Shown: positions 45,699 through 55,523, counted from the stretch's first letter. The stretch: DNA of 64,000 bases from Pseudomonas anatoliensis (GCF_017976235.1 NZ_JACVHC010000002.1:496001-560000); one strand, 5' to 3'. The notes: generated by a model from the letters alone, not told the origin. Program-made: numbers and translations.

Positions 45699-46376
45699 AT
45701 GAAACTATTGGTCGTCGAAGATGAAGCGCTGTTGCGCCATCACCTGCAAACCCGCCTGACGGAGAGCGGTCACGTGGTCGAGTCCGTGGCCAATGCCGAA
45801 GAGGCGCTGTACCAGACCGGCCAGTTCAACTTTGATCTGGCGGTGATTGATCTCGGTCTGCCGGGCATGGGCGGTCTCGACCTGATTCGTCAGTTGCGTT
45901 CAGGCGGCAAGACCTTCCCGATCCTGATCCTCACCGCGCGCGGCAACTGGCAGGACAAGGTCGAAGGCCTCGCCGCCGGCGCCGATGATTACGTGGTCAA
46001 ACCGTTCCAGTTCGAAGAGCTCGACGCGCGCTTGAATGCCTTGCTGCGCCGTTCCAGCGGCTTTACCCAGTCGACCATCGTTGCCGGCCCGCTGTTGCTT
46101 GATCTCAATCGCAAACAGGCGAGCCTCGATGAGCAACCGCTGGCGCTGACCGCCTATGAATACCGCATCCTCGAATACCTGATGCGCCATCACCAGCAAG
46201 TGGTGCCCAAGGATCGCTTGATGGAGCAGCTCTATCCGGACGACGGCGAGCGCGATCCAAATGTGATCGAAGTGCTGGTCGGTCGCTTGCGCCGGAAACT
46301 CGAAGGCCCGGCCGGGTTCAAGCCGATCGACACCGTGCGTGGCCTCGGCTACCTGTTCAATGAGCGCTGCACTTGA
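45699..46376 (+). CDS. phoP: Response regulator PhoP
   Basis: A 225-residue OmpR-family regulator: receiver (VVEDEALLRHHL; phospho-acceptor in LAVIDLGLPGMGG; ADDYVVKPF) and winged helix (LTAYEYRILEYLMRHH, NVIEVLVGRLRRKLE). It responds to low Mg2+ and cationic peptides through PhoQ. GGGAGAG precedes the ATG. Its stop overlaps phoQ by four bases (46373-46376). Confidence 0.95.
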   Translation: MKLLVVEDEALLRHHLQTRLTESGHVVESVANAEEALYQTGQFNFDLAVIDLGLPGMGGLDLIRQLRSGGKTFPILILTARGNWQDKVEGLAAGADDYVVKPFQFEELDARLNALLRRSSGFTQSTIVAGPLLLDLNRKQASLDEQPLALTAYEYRILEYLMRHHQQVVPKDRLMEQLYPDDGERDPNVIEVLVGRLRRKLEGPAGFKPIDTVRGLGYLFNERCT

Positions 46377-47719
46377 TTCGTTCCCTTCGCGTTCGGCTGA
46401 TGCTTGCCGCCACCACGTTGGCGGTGTTGTTCATGCTCGCCTTGCTACCAGCGATGCAGGGCGCATTCAGCCTTGCCTTGCAAGATTCGATCGAGCAACG
46501 CCTGGCCTCGGACGTCACCACGCTGATCTCTGCCGCGCGCGTTGAAAACGGGCGACTGATGATGCCGTCGCAGTTGCCCGATGAGCGTTTCAACCTCACC
46601 GACTTCCGTTTGCTCGGTTACATCTACGACCGTGAAGGGCATCTGGTGTGGCGCTCCAAAGCCACCCAGGAAGAACAGATCAACTACAAGCCGCGTTACG
46701 ACGGACTCGGCAATGAGTTCGCGCGGATACGCGAAGCCAATGGTCAGGAGTTCTTCGTCTACGACGTTGAAGTCAAACTGCTCGGCGGCAAAAGTGCGGC
46801 GTTCAGCATCGTCGCCCTGCAACCGGTGCGCGAGTACGAAACCACCCTTCAAGGCCTGCGCGAAAACCTGTATCTGGGCTTCGGCGCCGCCTTGCTGGTG
46901 CTGCTGGCTCTGTTGTGGATCGGCCTGACCTGGGGCTTGAAAGCCTTGCGCCAACTCAGTCAGGAACTCGACGAAATCGAGACCGGCGCCCGCGAAAGTC
47001 TCACCGAACAACACCCGCGCGAACTGCTGCGTCTGACGGGTTCGCTTAACCGGTTGCTGCTTAGCGAACGGCAGCAGCGCAGCCGTTATCGCGACTCGCT
47101 GGATGATTTGGCGCACAGCCTGAAAACGCCGTTGGCGGTGCTGCAAGGCGTCAGTGAGGACATGGCTCAGCGGCCTAAAGACGTCGATCAGGCCTGGGTT
47201 CTGCAGAGTCAGATTGAGCGCATGAGTCAGCAGATCAGTTATCAGTTGCAGCGGGCGAGTTTGCGCAAAAGTGGGCTGGTGCGGCATCAGGTGCGGTTGC
47301 GTCCGGTGCTGCAAAGTCTGTGCGATACGTTGGACAAGGTGTATCGCGACAAGCGTGTGCGGGTGGCGTTTGATCTGCCGGAGCATTGTTACGTGCCGAT
47401 TGAGCAGGGTGCTTTGCTGGAGATGATGGGGAATTTGCTGGAGAACGCTTATCGGCTTTGTCTGGGTGAGGTGCGCATCAGTGTGCGTGAGAGCCTGACC
47501 GGGGTTGAGTTGTGTGTTGAGGATGATGGGCCGGGTGTGCCGGCGGATCAGCGGGCGCGGATTCTTGAGCGTGGTGAGCGGCTGGATCGGCAGCATCCGG
47601 GGCAGGGGATTGGGTTGGCGGTGGTGAAGGATATTATTGAGAGCTATAACGCGAAGTTGATGTTGGGGGATTCGCCGATGGGGGGGGCTGCGTTTCGGAT
47701 TGTTTTTCCGGTGGTTTGA
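46373..47719 (+). CDS. phoQ: Sensor kinase PhoQ
   Basis: A 448-residue inner-membrane kinase: TM1 (about 8-28), periplasmic sensor that includes an acidic patch (about 30-160), TM2 (LGFGAALLVLLALLWIGL), HAMP, HisKA with LAHSLKTPLAVLQG, and HATPase with LLENAYRLCLG, DDGPGVPADQ and GQGIGLAVVKDI. The start codon is TTG or the adjacent frame start overlapping the phoP stop. It senses divalent cations in the family. The transcript ends near a second inverted-repeat element. Confidence 0.95.
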   Translation: MIRSLRVRLMLAATTLAVLFMLALLPAMQGAFSLALQDSIEQRLASDVTTLISAARVENGRLMMPSQLPDERFNLTDFRLLGYIYDREGHLVWRSKATQEEQINYKPRYDGLGNEFARIREANGQEFFVYDVEVKLLGGKSAAFSIVALQPVREYETTLQGLRENLYLGFGAALLVLLALLWIGLTWGLKALRQLSQELDEIETGARESLTEQHPRELLRLTGSLNRLLLSERQQRSRYRDSLDDLAHSLKTPLAVLQGVSEDMAQRPKDVDQAWVLQSQIERMSQQISYQLQRASLRKSGLVRHQVRLRPVLQSLCDTLDKVYRDKRVRVAFDLPEHCYVPIEQGALLEMMGNLLENAYRLCLGEVRISVRESLTGVELCVEDDGPGVPADQRARILERGERLDRQHPGQGIGLAVVKDIIESYNAKLMLGDSPMGGAAFRIVFPVV

Positions 47720-47742
47720 GTTGGGGTTTGGGGTTGGGTGTA

Positions 47743-48023
47743 TATCCGTTGCTGCGGTGATGGCAGCTTAGGGTTCCGCCCTTACGGCGGGTCACTTTTG
47801 GCAAACGCCCCAAAAGTAACCAAAAGGTCTGTGCCCTGACGTTCGGCCCACTCGCTGGGGCTCGGGGTTCCTTCGCTCCGGGATCCATCCGGGGCATCGA
47901 TTCCGGTTTGCTTCGCTGCACCTCCTTTCGATGTCTTCCCCGGATGAACCCCTCCGCTCAGCCTGCCGACGGGCCTTTAAGATCAACAGCTGCACTCGAG
48001 CTAACGCTCATTGTGTTGAGTGG
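47743..48023. mobile_element. Inverted-repeat element F2 (partial copy of F1)
   Basis: A roughly 280-bp segment nearly identical to the left part of the element at 36335-36840, beginning TATCCGTTGCTGCGG and including CGGGATCCATCCGGGGCATC. No matching right inverted repeat was found, so this copy looks truncated. Two half-repeats follow it. Confidence 0.6.
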
Positions 48024-48060
48024 GGTGGCTGCGCCACGTGCTTCGCGGGTAAATTAGAAC

Positions 48061-48160
48061 TGTGGGAGCCAGCGTGCTGGCGATGGCGGCCTGACAGCCG
48101 ACCAGCCTCTAACGTGAACTCGGTTCAACTGTAGGAGCTGCCGGAGGCTGCGATCTTTTG
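48061..48160. repeat. Half copies of repeat families E and B
   Basis: 48061-48105 resembles one arm and part of the loop of the family E repeat (TGTGGGAGCCAGCGTGCTGG, CCTGACAGCCGA); 48130-48160 is a single family B arm (TGTAGGAGCTGCCGGAGGCT). The rest of the gap to 48259 holds no gene that I can support. Confidence 0.65.
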
Positions 48161-48259
48161 ATTCTGATCTTTGCGGTGCTTTTCTGGATGCGAGCACGGT
48201 TCGGTATACCGCGGGTGCGTACTTCCCCCTAACTCCTCCGTCAGTCCCTCAAAACTGCA

Positions 48260-49324
48260 TCAATCAATGCTGGAGTCCGGCGCTTGGCGGGAGGCGGCTT
48301 CCAGATCCAGCAGTCCTTGTCCGTAGGCTTCGCTGTTGGCGTAGATGCCTGTCCGGTTGGCTGTGGCCAGCAGGTGTGCGCGGACTTGTTGTGGCGTGAG
48401 TTCGGGATAGCGACTTTGCAGCGCTGCCATGGCGCCACTGACCAGTGCTGCCGCGGGAGATGTGCCGGCAGTCTGGACGTATTTGCCATCCTTGTTGGTG
48501 GTCAACAGACCTTGGTCAGTACCTGAGTCGCCGCCCGGGACGGCGATGCACCAGGCCGCTGCCACGCCGCAGTAGTTGGATTTGGCATTGATGGCGCTGC
48601 CATCGTTTTTCAGTGCAACCACGGCGATCCAGTCTTTTTCAAGTTCTGGCAGGGCGAGTGGCAAGCCAGGTTCGGCCAAGGGTTCTCGTTTCAACTCGTT
48701 ACCGGTCGGGAAGACGAATACCGCGCCGTCCTGAACCAGTTTTCGGGCGGTTGCCAGCGACTCCGGCATGACCTGCTTGTAGCGTGCTTCATTGATCTCG
48801 GTCGCCGGGATGGCATTCGCCCATGAGTTATTGAGGATCCGTGCGCCTTTGTCGAAACCGGCCTGCCAGGATTGGGCAATCTCGCTGTCGAAGAAAAACG
48901 GCTCGTTGTCGTCGCCGAATCGAAACGGGATCAGCTGTGCGTTGAACGCGACGCCGTGCATGCCCTGGTCGTCCTTGTTGGCTGCGAGAATGCCCGCCAT
49001 CTGGGTGCCGTGTCCGATTCGGTCAAAGGTGCCGACGCGGTTTTCGACATGATCAAACCCCGGGTCACGCAGCCGTCCCTGAAACTCCGGCAAGTTGCTG
49101 TTCAATCCCGAGTCGATCAGTGCGACGGCCACGCCCTGACCGGTACCGCCGCGGGCATAAAGGGCTGAAGCATGGACAATCGCCAAGCCTTTCTGGGCCT
49201 GATATTCCGGCGTCTCGAACGGCGTCGGATCTATCGAGGGCTGTACGGGGTTTGTCAGGCATCCGGTTAACAGGAGTGTCAGCGCAAGCGCGGGGATGAG
49301 TGAAATATCGGGGATTTGAAGCAT
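48260..49324 (-). CDS. Subtilisin-family (S8) serine protease, lipoprotein
   Basis: A 354-residue protease with a lipoprotein signal (LLLTGC, Cys22). The catalytic triad is visible: D71 in VALIDSGLN, H105 in GHGTQMAG and the Ser in TAGTSPAAALVSG. It resembles the passenger part of Pseudomonas subtilase autotransporters such as EprS, but ends at residue 354 without a beta-barrel, so it is probably an anchored periplasmic or outer-membrane enzyme. AAGGA precedes the ATG at 49324. A neighbour to the truncated element F2. Confidence 0.85.
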   Translation of the reverse strand: MLQIPDISLIPALALTLLLTGCLTNPVQPSIDPTPFETPEYQAQKGLAIVHASALYARGGTGQGVAVALIDSGLNSNLPEFQGRLRDPGFDHVENRVGTFDRIGHGTQMAGILAANKDDQGMHGVAFNAQLIPFRFGDDNEPFFFDSEIAQSWQAGFDKGARILNNSWANAIPATEINEARYKQVMPESLATARKLVQDGAVFVFPTGNELKREPLAEPGLPLALPELEKDWIAVVALKNDGSAINAKSNYCGVAAAWCIAVPGGDSGTDQGLLTTNKDGKYVQTAGTSPAAALVSGAMAALQSRYPELTPQQVRAHLLATANRTGIYANSEAYGQGLLDLEAASRQAPDSSID

Positions 49325-49656
49325 GATCGTTCCTTGATAAGGCTCCGTGCACAGCAGGCTTCCTCGCCTGTGCAAATGTCGCGGAGGAGGTTTTTTTGAA
49401 GCGAGAACCTTACCGGTGTGAAGCGATGAAGTGTCATGGAGGCAAAGTGCCCCGTCTGTTTCAAAGGATGGCGAATGGAAAAGTTCGAGTTATCCAAGCT
49501 TGAGGCGAGGGAGCGCAGCGTCCGGATTTACGTGCCTGCCCCGATTTTTATCGCCTGAATAAACGTTCAACGAAGGCGTTAAACCGACATCTTCAGACAT
49601 GCTTTCAGGCTATGCATCGAGGCCTGTCATTACCTCTCCCAAATCCGTCAGCGTTT
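49325..49656. other. Intergenic region between the protease and the AraC regulator
   Basis: 332 bases with no recognised gene or known repeat. A 27-codon open frame (49475-49558, plus) has AAGGA before it but no recognisable product. It must contain the protease promoter (minus). Confidence 0.45.
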
Positions 49657-50655
49657 TCAATGCTCCTGCGCCCGATAAGCCCCGGGCGTTAACCCGGTCC
49701 ACTTCTTGAACGCCCGATGAAACGCCGACGGTTCGGAAAAACCCAGCTGTTCAGCGATCTGTTGCAACGACAGATCCGCGCGGCCCAAATGGTAGATGGC
49801 GATATCCCGCCGCAGTTGATCTTTCAGCTCCTGAAAACTGGTGCCTTCCTCGCGCAAATGCCGGCGCAGGGTTTGCGGGCTGATGTGCAGGTGCGCGGCC
49901 ACGGCGTCCAGGTCAGGCCAGCGTGCGCTGTCGCGGCTGAGCAAACGGCGCAGGCGGCTGCTCAGGCTGTCGCCGTCGTCGGGGCGTGACAGCAAATCAG
50001 CGGGGGAGCGTTCGAGGAAGTGTTTGAGGGTGCGTTCGTCCTGCAGCAACGGCATGTGCAGGTAGCGGCTGTGGAACAGCAGGCTGGTCTGGTCTGCTGA
50101 AAACGCCAAAGGGCAGGGGAACAGTAGATCGTACTCGGCGCCGTGGGCAGGTTTGGGATAGCTGAAGGTCACTTGCTCCAGGCGGATTCGCTGGCCGATC
50201 AGCCAACTGCCGAGACGATGCCAGATCACCAGCAGGCTTTCGCTGAGGAAGTGATCCGGGTCCCACCATTGCGCATCGTCGAGGCTCAGTCGCACCCATT
50301 CGTCTTCGCGGCTGAGGCTCAGGCGCGGGGCGTCGGGGAACAGGCTGTAAAACAGCAGGCCGCGTTGCAGAGCCTTTTCCAGATTGCGGCAGTGGATCGA
50401 GGCGTGGCACATCATGGCGAAGCTGCCGGGTTTGCTCGCTGCCTTGCCGAAACCCAGGTATTCGTCGTCCAGTGCCAGCCACAGGCTCTGGATCAAGCGG
50501 GTGAACTGTTCCGGGGCGATGCGCGCGCGGGGCTCTTCGAGCAGTTCGGGGCCGATGCCCAGTTGCAACAGCAGGCCCGAGTAATCGAACCCCAGACGGC
50601 GTGCGCCACCGAGGGCGGCACGGGCGAAATGACTGGCAATGGTGCGTTCGCGCAT
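49657..50655 (-). CDS. AraC-family regulator
   Basis: A 332-residue regulator of the OruR/ArgR-like 'Arabinose_bd' type: N-terminal ligand domain (about 15-200; SLWLALDDEYLGFGK, ASKPGSFAMMCHA) and a C-terminal pair of helix-turn-helix motifs (LDAVAAHLHISPQTLRRHLR and LSLQQIAEQLGFSEPSAFHR). The frame opens 71 codons upstream; the ATG at 50655 gives the family start MRERTIASHFARAALGG. It is divergent from dctA, but dctA is likely run by sigma-54 and DctD, so its target is uncertain. Confidence 0.9.
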   Translation of the reverse strand: MRERTIASHFARAALGGARRLGFDYSGLLLQLGIGPELLEEPRARIAPEQFTRLIQSLWLALDDEYLGFGKAASKPGSFAMMCHASIHCRNLEKALQRGLLFYSLFPDAPRLSLSREDEWVRLSLDDAQWWDPDHFLSESLLVIWHRLGSWLIGQRIRLEQVTFSYPKPAHGAEYDLLFPCPLAFSADQTSLLFHSRYLHMPLLQDERTLKHFLERSPADLLSRPDDGDSLSSRLRRLLSRDSARWPDLDAVAAHLHISPQTLRRHLREEGTSFQELKDQLRRDIAIYHLGRADLSLQQIAEQLGFSEPSAFHRAFKKWTGLTPGAYRAQEH

Positions 50656-50845
50656 AAGCGGCAGATCCTTCCTCAGGCGCCGGATGGTAGCCGGAGGGTG
50701 GCACGTGCAACAAGGCGGATTTCCGCCAAATTGTAGGACGAGAGCTGGCGAGTTGGCGGATATCCGCCACACCTGAGTAACTGAATGGTGACGATGAAAA
50801 CCTGTAACCCCTGATATCAAAAGGCTCACAGCCATATGCACCAAT

Positions 50846-50861
50846 GTGGCACGACGATTGC
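50846..50861 (+). promoter_or_regulatory. Sigma-54 promoter of dctA
   Basis: TGTGGCACG-ACGA-TTGCG with GG at 50848-50849 and GC at 50860-50861. The leader to the dctA ATG is about 130 bases. This fits DctB/DctD-dependent induction by C4-dicarboxylates. Confidence 0.85.
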
Positions 50862-51004
50862 GATACAAGTGACAGAAGCGTGCGTTCTGCTTGCCGCAAA
50901 GCGCCGTTCCAACAACAAATCCCTCCAGTGCAGGAGGGTTCGCAATTCAGGTTTCGCTGACGACAGATGGATGTTGCCACGCGGGACGCTTGAGGAAACT
51001 TGCA

Positions 51005-52339
51005 ATGACGACTCGTCAGCCAATTTACAAATCCCTGTATTTCCAGGTGATCGTTGCCATCGCTATCGGCATTCTGCTTGGTCACTTCTATCCGCAGACC
51101 GGTGTGGCCCTCAAGCCGCTGGGTGACGGGTTCATCAAACTGATCAAAATGGTCATCGCCCCGATCATCTTCTGTACCGTTGTCAGCGGCATCGCCGGCA
51201 TGCAGAACATGAAATCGGTGGGCAAGACCGGCGGCTATGCGCTGCTGTATTTTGAAGTCGTATCCACCATCGCTTTGCTGATCGGCCTGATCGTCGTCAA
51301 CGTCGTGCAGCCGGGCGCCGGCATGCATATCGACGTGACCACTCTGGATGCCTCGAAAATCGCCACCTATGTGACGGCCAGTAAAGACCAGAGCATCGTC
51401 GGCTTCCTGCTCAACGTGATCCCGAACACCATCGTCGGCGCGTTTGCCACTGGCGACATCCTGCAAGTGCTGATGTTCTCGGTGATCTTCGGCTACGCCC
51501 TGCATCGTCTGGGTTCGTATGGTCGTCCGCTGCTGGACATGATTGATCGCTTCGCCCACGTGATGTTCAACATCATCAACATGATCATGAAACTGGCGCC
51601 GCTCGGTGCGTTCGGTGCCATGGCTTTCACCATCGGTGCCTACGGTGTCGGCTCGCTGGTGCAACTGGGCCAGTTGATGATCTGCTTCTATATCACCTGC
51701 GTGCTGTTTGTGTTGGTGGTGTTGGGTGGGATCTGCCGCGCGCACGGTTTCAGTGTTTTGAAACTGATTCGCTACATCCGCGAAGAGCTGCTGATCGTAC
51801 TGGGCACTTCGTCCTCTGAATCGGCACTGCCGCGCATGCTGATCAAAATGGAGCGTCTGGGTGCGAAGAAGTCGGTAGTCGGTCTGGTGATCCCGACCGG
51901 TTACTCGTTCAACCTCGACGGTACTTCGATCTACCTGACCATGGCCGCGGTGTTCATCGCTCAGGCAACCGACACCCACATGGACATCACCCACCAGATC
52001 ACGCTGCTGCTGGTGTTGCTGTTGTCCTCCAAAGGTGCGGCTGGCGTAACCGGTTCGGGCTTCATCGTGCTGGCGGCTACGCTGTCGGCGGTAGGTCACC
52101 TGCCGGTGGCTGGTCTGGCGCTGATCCTGGGTATTGACCGCTTCATGTCCGAAGCTCGCGCCCTGACCAACCTGGTTGGTAACGCTGTTGCGACTATCGT
52201 TGTCGCCAAGTGGGTGAAAGAGCTGGACACCGACGTGCTGCAAACCGAACTGGCTTCGGGCGGTCGCGGTATCGCTGATACCCGTCCTGAAGATGACCTG
52301 GGTGTGGCTGAAGGCCCAACCCCGATTAACGTCAAGTAA
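51005..52339 (+). CDS. dctA: C4-dicarboxylate transport protein DctA
   Basis: A 444-residue inner-membrane symporter of the DAACS family for succinate, fumarate and malate. It starts [20 protein letters not shown] and has about eight helices plus two hairpins; the Ser-rich substrate loop [12 protein letters not shown] and [12 protein letters not shown] are present. The frame opens 38 codons upstream, but the start at 51005 has GGAAACTTGC before it and matches the family. It has its own sigma-54 promoter and a terminator-like hairpin. Confidence 0.96.
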   Translation: MTTRQPIYKSLYFQVIVAIAIGILLGHFYPQTGVALKPLGDGFIKLIKMVIAPIIFCTVVSGIAGMQNMKSVGKTGGYALLYFEVVSTIALLIGLIVVNVVQPGAGMHIDVTTLDASKIATYVTASKDQSIVGFLLNVIPNTIVGAFATGDILQVLMFSVIFGYALHRLGSYGRPLLDMIDRFAHVMFNIINMIMKLAPLGAFGAMAFTIGAYGVGSLVQLGQLMICFYITCVLFVLVVLGGICRAHGFSVLKLIRYIREELLIVLGTSSSESALPRMLIKMERLGAKKSVVGLVIPTGYSFNLDGTSIYLTMAAVFIAQATDTHMDITHQITLLLVLLLSSKGAAGVTGSGFIVLAATLSAVGHLPVAGLALILGIDRFMSEARALTNLVGNAVATIVVAKWVKELDTDVLQTELASGGRGIADTRPEDDLGVAEGPTPINVK

Positions 52340-52344
52340 GAAAA

Positions 52345-52370
52345 GATCCCGCATCTGTTGATGCGGGATT
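52345..52370 (+). terminator. Hairpin after dctA
   Basis: GATCCCGCAT-CTGTTG-ATGCGGGATT; a strong stem but only a short T run. Confidence 0.6.
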
Positions 52371-52381
52371 GTGAGAGCCCT

Positions 52382-52484
52382 TGTGGTGGGGGATTTATCC
52401 CCGATGGTTCGCGCAGCGGCCCCCTTCTTGTCACTCTGAAGGGGACTGCTTCGCAGTCCATCGGGGATAAATCCCCTCGCCACA
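52382..52484. repeat. Family A palindromic repeat
   Basis: A 103-bp copy, arms TGTGGTGGGGGATTTATCCC and complement, downstream of the dctA hairpin. Confidence 0.85.
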
Positions 52485-52599
52485 GGGGTTTTTTATTGCC
52501 TGCGATTTGAGCGTAACGGTCACGGCTGGTGACACTTGCGGTGATTGCCGCATTGGTAATGCCTGCCTAGGCTGAAGGCATCGTCCAAGGAGTTCGCCC

Positions 52600-53781
52600 A
52601 TGTCCGCACCGCTGGCCTCATTGAAGATTCTCGATTTCTCCACTCTGCTGCCGGGGCCGTTTGCCTCGCTGTTGCTGGCGGACATGGGCGCCGAGGTGTT
52701 GCGCATCGAATCGCCGACGCGCATGGACTTGCTGCGAGTCTTGCCGCCGCATGATCAGGGTCTGTCGGCCAGTCACGCTTATCTGAACCGCAACAAGCGC
52801 AGTCTCGCGCTGGACCTGAAACAGCCCGAAGCGCTGGAGCTGGTCAAGCAGTTGCTGGCCGATTACGACATCGTCCTCGAGCAGTTTCGCCCCGGCGTTA
52901 TGGAGCGTCTGGGTCTGGGGTATGAGGCGTTGAAGGCGATCAACCCGAAGCTGATTTACGTATCGATCACCGGTTATGGGCAGACCGGCCCCTACAAGGA
53001 CCGCGCCGGGCATGACATCAACTACCTGGCGCTGGCCGGGCTTGCCAGTTACACCGGCCGCGCCGACAGCGGGCCGTTGCCGTTGGGGATGCAAGTCGCT
53101 GACATCGCCGGTGGTTCGTTGCACGGGGTGATTGGTCTGCTCGCTGCAGTGATCGCCCGTCAACAAACCGGGCAGGGCACGCATCTGGACGTGAGCATGA
53201 CCGATTGTGCATTCAGCCTGAATGCCATGGCCGGTGCCGGTTTTCTCGCCTGCGGCGCGGAGCCGGGCTGGGAAGACCAGATGCTCAATGGCGGCAGTTT
53301 TTATGATTATTACCGTTCACGGGATGGCCGCTGGATGTCGGTGGGCAGTCTGGAACCGGCATTCATGCAGCCATTGTGCGCGGCACTGGGGCGGCCGGAG
53401 TTGGCGGCGCAGGGCTTGTCGCCCAAGCCCGAGCATCAGCGAGCACTGAAGGAGGCATTGAAGGTCGAGTTTGAAAAGCATGATTTTGCCGAGCTGTGCG
53501 AGTTGTTTGCCGGGATCGATGCGTGTGTCGAGCCGGTGTTGAATCTCGGCGAAGCAACCGAGCATCCGCAGTTACAGGCGCGGGAGTTGGTGACGCAAGT
53601 GCCGCGCGGGGATGGTTCGACGCAGGCGCAAATGGCCTGTCCGCTGAAGTTTTCCCAAGCGTTGCCGGCGCCACGGCATGTCGGGGCGGGGTTGGGGCAG
53701 CATACGGATGAGGTGTTGGGAGAGTTGGGGTTGAGTCCTTCGAAAATTGAAGAGCTGCGCCGGGCCAAAGTCATTCTTTAG
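52600..53781 (+). CDS. CaiB/BaiF-family CoA-transferase or acyl-CoA racemase
   Basis: A 393-residue class III CoA-transferase-fold protein. It begins PLASLKILDFSTLLPGPFA and has the catalytic Asp in ADIAGGSLHG (D168), with GYGQTGPYKDRAGHD typical of alpha-methylacyl-CoA racemase/formyl-CoA transferase relatives. It acts on CoA thioesters; racemase-like function is possible. The gene stands alone between repeats, so context does not identify a substrate. Confidence 0.85.
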   Translation: MSAPLASLKILDFSTLLPGPFASLLLADMGAEVLRIESPTRMDLLRVLPPHDQGLSASHAYLNRNKRSLALDLKQPEALELVKQLLADYDIVLEQFRPGVMERLGLGYEALKAINPKLIYVSITGYGQTGPYKDRAGHDINYLALAGLASYTGRADSGPLPLGMQVADIAGGSLHGVIGLLAAVIARQQTGQGTHLDVSMTDCAFSLNAMAGAGFLACGAEPGWEDQMLNGGSFYDYYRSRDGRWMSVGSLEPAFMQPLCAALGRPELAAQGLSPKPEHQRALKEALKVEFEKHDFAELCELFAGIDACVEPVLNLGEATEHPQLQARELVTQVPRGDGSTQAQMACPLKFSQALPAPRHVGAGLGQHTDEVLGELGLSPSKIEELRRAKVIL

Positions 53782-53796
53782 TGCCTGTTCTGGCTT

Positions 53797-53888
53797 CATC
53801 GCTGGCAAGCCAGCTCCCACAGGTTTCGGTGTCGTACACAGAATCTGTGGACACCTCGAACACTGTGGGAGCTGGCTTGCCAGCGATG
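53797..53888. repeat. Family C palindromic repeat
   Basis: A 92-bp copy, arms CATCGCTGGCAAGCCAGCTC and complement. Its central GTCGTACACAGAATCTGTGG matches the copy at 6049-6141 almost exactly. Confidence 0.88.
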
Positions 53889-53915
53889 GGGCCAGTCAGG
53901 GCAACACAACACTGA

Positions 53916-54410
53916 CTATTCCACCCGTATCTCACCACTGAACACCAAGGTGTTCCGGCAGCGCCGGCACAGATACCGTCGCCCCTGCCGCACCAGGCTA
54001 TGGCGCTGCGCCGAAAATGGAAAGTCACTTTCCGCACACGGGCATTTGTAGATATAGCGGGTCACGCTGCGGCGTTTGATTGCATAAGTGTGGCAGCGAT
54101 CCGGCGGCAGTTCGTAAACGCCGCGCATGATCAATTGCCACTCCTCGCCGTGGGGCTGGATGCGGTCACCGAACAGCTGATGGGCGATCAGGTGCGCCAC
54201 TTCGTGGGCCACGGTTTGCTTGAGGAAGTGTTCGGCGTTTTCCCGGTAGAGCTGCGGGTTGAAGCGCAGCAGGTTCTCGTGCAGATGCGCGACACCGGCT
54301 TTTTGTCCGCGCAGCTTGAGACTCACCACGGGGCGTTGGAAATGACGTTTGAAAAAGGATTCAGCGAGTTGGTAACAGTCTTCGACGCGAGTATTGAGTT
54401 GCTCGGGCAT
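53916..54410 (-). CDS. sprT: SprT-family zinc metalloprotease-like protein
   Basis: A 164-residue SprT protein with the zinc motif VAHEVAHLIAHQLFG (H69, E70, H73) and a C-terminal zinc ribbon (YKCPCAE ... LCRRCRNTL). Eukaryotic relatives (Spartan) cleave DNA-protein crosslinks; bacterial SprT is little studied. The frame extends 63 codons upstream, but MPEQLNTRVEDCYQLAE is the family start. The gene is downstream of the Yip1 gene on the same strand (148-base gap). Confidence 0.9.
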   Translation of the reverse strand: MPEQLNTRVEDCYQLAESFFKRHFQRPVVSLKLRGQKAGVAHLHENLLRFNPQLYRENAEHFLKQTVAHEVAHLIAHQLFGDRIQPHGEEWQLIMRGVYELPPDRCHTYAIKRRSVTRYIYKCPCAESDFPFSAQRHSLVRQGRRYLCRRCRNTLVFSGEIRVE

Positions 54411-54558
54411 GCTTGATGGATCTCCAGAGGCGTCAAGTATGCCGCAACCCTCAAGACTTGCGAATCGCCGAACCGCCGAATGGTCATCCTCCACACGAGA
54501 AGGCCGCCTTGCGGCGGCCTGTATTGGCAGATCTTGTTTTTCTCGGGAAGTCATTGCG

Positions 54559-55161
54559 TCAGTTGGTATAGACGGGCCCCACGCCCAGTCCCCAGACAAT
54601 CACGGTGAACGCCATGATGGCCACCAGCACCACCAGACCCACCGCCAGCACCGAGCTGGAAAACAGGAAGCCTTCGTCCGACGGAATATTCATGAACGTC
54701 GGTAGCCCCACATACAACAGATACACCGTGTAGCAGATGGCCGCCGTGCCGACGATCATTCCCAGCCACATATGCGGATACAGCGCCGCCAGCCCGCCGA
54801 CAAACAAGGGTGTTGCGGTATAGGTGGCGAATGCCACGCAACGGGCCAGGCTCGGGTTGGCGTCATAGGTGCGGGCCATCCAGTGCACGAAGGCACCCAT
54901 GACCGCGACCCCGCCGAGCATCGCCAGGTATGACATGACCGTCATCCACGCCGCACTTTCGACCGTGAGCATGACCGGCGCGCGATTACCAATGACCCAG
55001 CCAACCTGGGTGGTGCCGATAAACGCCGAGACAGCGGGGATCGCCGCCAGAATCAGCGTGTGCGTCAGGTACATGTGGCTGATGCTTTCCTCTTGGTCGC
55101 CACGGATTTCCTTCCATTCCTGATCGGGGTGGGTAAAAAGTCCCACTACGTGATGGATCAT
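54559..55161 (-). CDS. Yip1-family membrane protein
   Basis: A 200-residue protein with about five transmembrane helices (for example VMSYLAMLGGVAVMGAFVHW and MIVGTAAICYTVYLLYVGLP). It begins MIHHVVGLFTHPDQEWKEI, the Yip1-domain opening seen in bacterial inner-membrane proteins. GAGGAG precedes the ATG at 55161 by eight bases; an ATG nine codons upstream is possible but overlaps the ribosome site. Function unknown. Confidence 0.85.
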   Translation of the reverse strand: MIHHVVGLFTHPDQEWKEIRGDQEESISHMYLTHTLILAAIPAVSAFIGTTQVGWVIGNRAPVMLTVESAAWMTVMSYLAMLGGVAVMGAFVHWMARTYDANPSLARCVAFATYTATPLFVGGLAALYPHMWLGMIVGTAAICYTVYLLYVGLPTFMNIPSDEGFLFSSSVLAVGLVVLVAIMAFTVIVWGLGVGPVYTN

Positions 55162-55392
55162 GCCATTCACTCCTCTTGTTATTGCCATCGCCCCCCAACG
55201 GAGCGCCTACGGGCCAAGGTGGCCGAGCAAATTCAGGTCTTCAGATGTGTGCGACCTTACGTCGCAGTATAGAAAGGTCTTAACCGCACAGGCACTAGGG
55301 GCTTAGAGCAAATTGCGCTGTAAACACCGGGCTTAATCGCCTTGAGGTCTTGCGCCATTACGGACACGCCTTCTATGAGGGAGGGAGTTCAA

Positions 55393-55523
55393 GTGGCGAG
55401 GGGATTTATCCCCGTTGGGCTGCGCAGCGGCCCCAAAACCTGAACATCAGGTTTGCATGACGCACCGTGGTGAATGCCTTGGCGACTGCTTTGCAGCCGA
55501 ACGGGGATAAATCCCCTCGCCAC
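55393..55523. repeat. Family A palindromic repeat
   Basis: A 131-bp copy with arms GTGGCGAGGGGATTTATCCC and complement, with a long loop. The rest of the 476-base gap (55162-55637) holds the ttcA promoter region and no gene. Confidence 0.85.

Noticed and set aside
47792..47995. Short frame shared with 36384-36878 (GEDIERRCSEANRNRCPG...)
   Set aside because: It lies within the repeated element. In the two copies I compared, changes at both silent and amino-acid-changing positions are about equal, so there is no sign of selection for a protein.
49475..49558. A 27-codon open frame with AAGGA before it
   Set aside because: Too short to judge, no recognisable product or conserved context.
49997..52483. 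An 828-codon open frame covering dctA and part of the AraC gene
   Set aside because: It overlaps two well-supported genes and shows no domain; its composition (Gln/His/Asp-rich) is typical of antisense frames.
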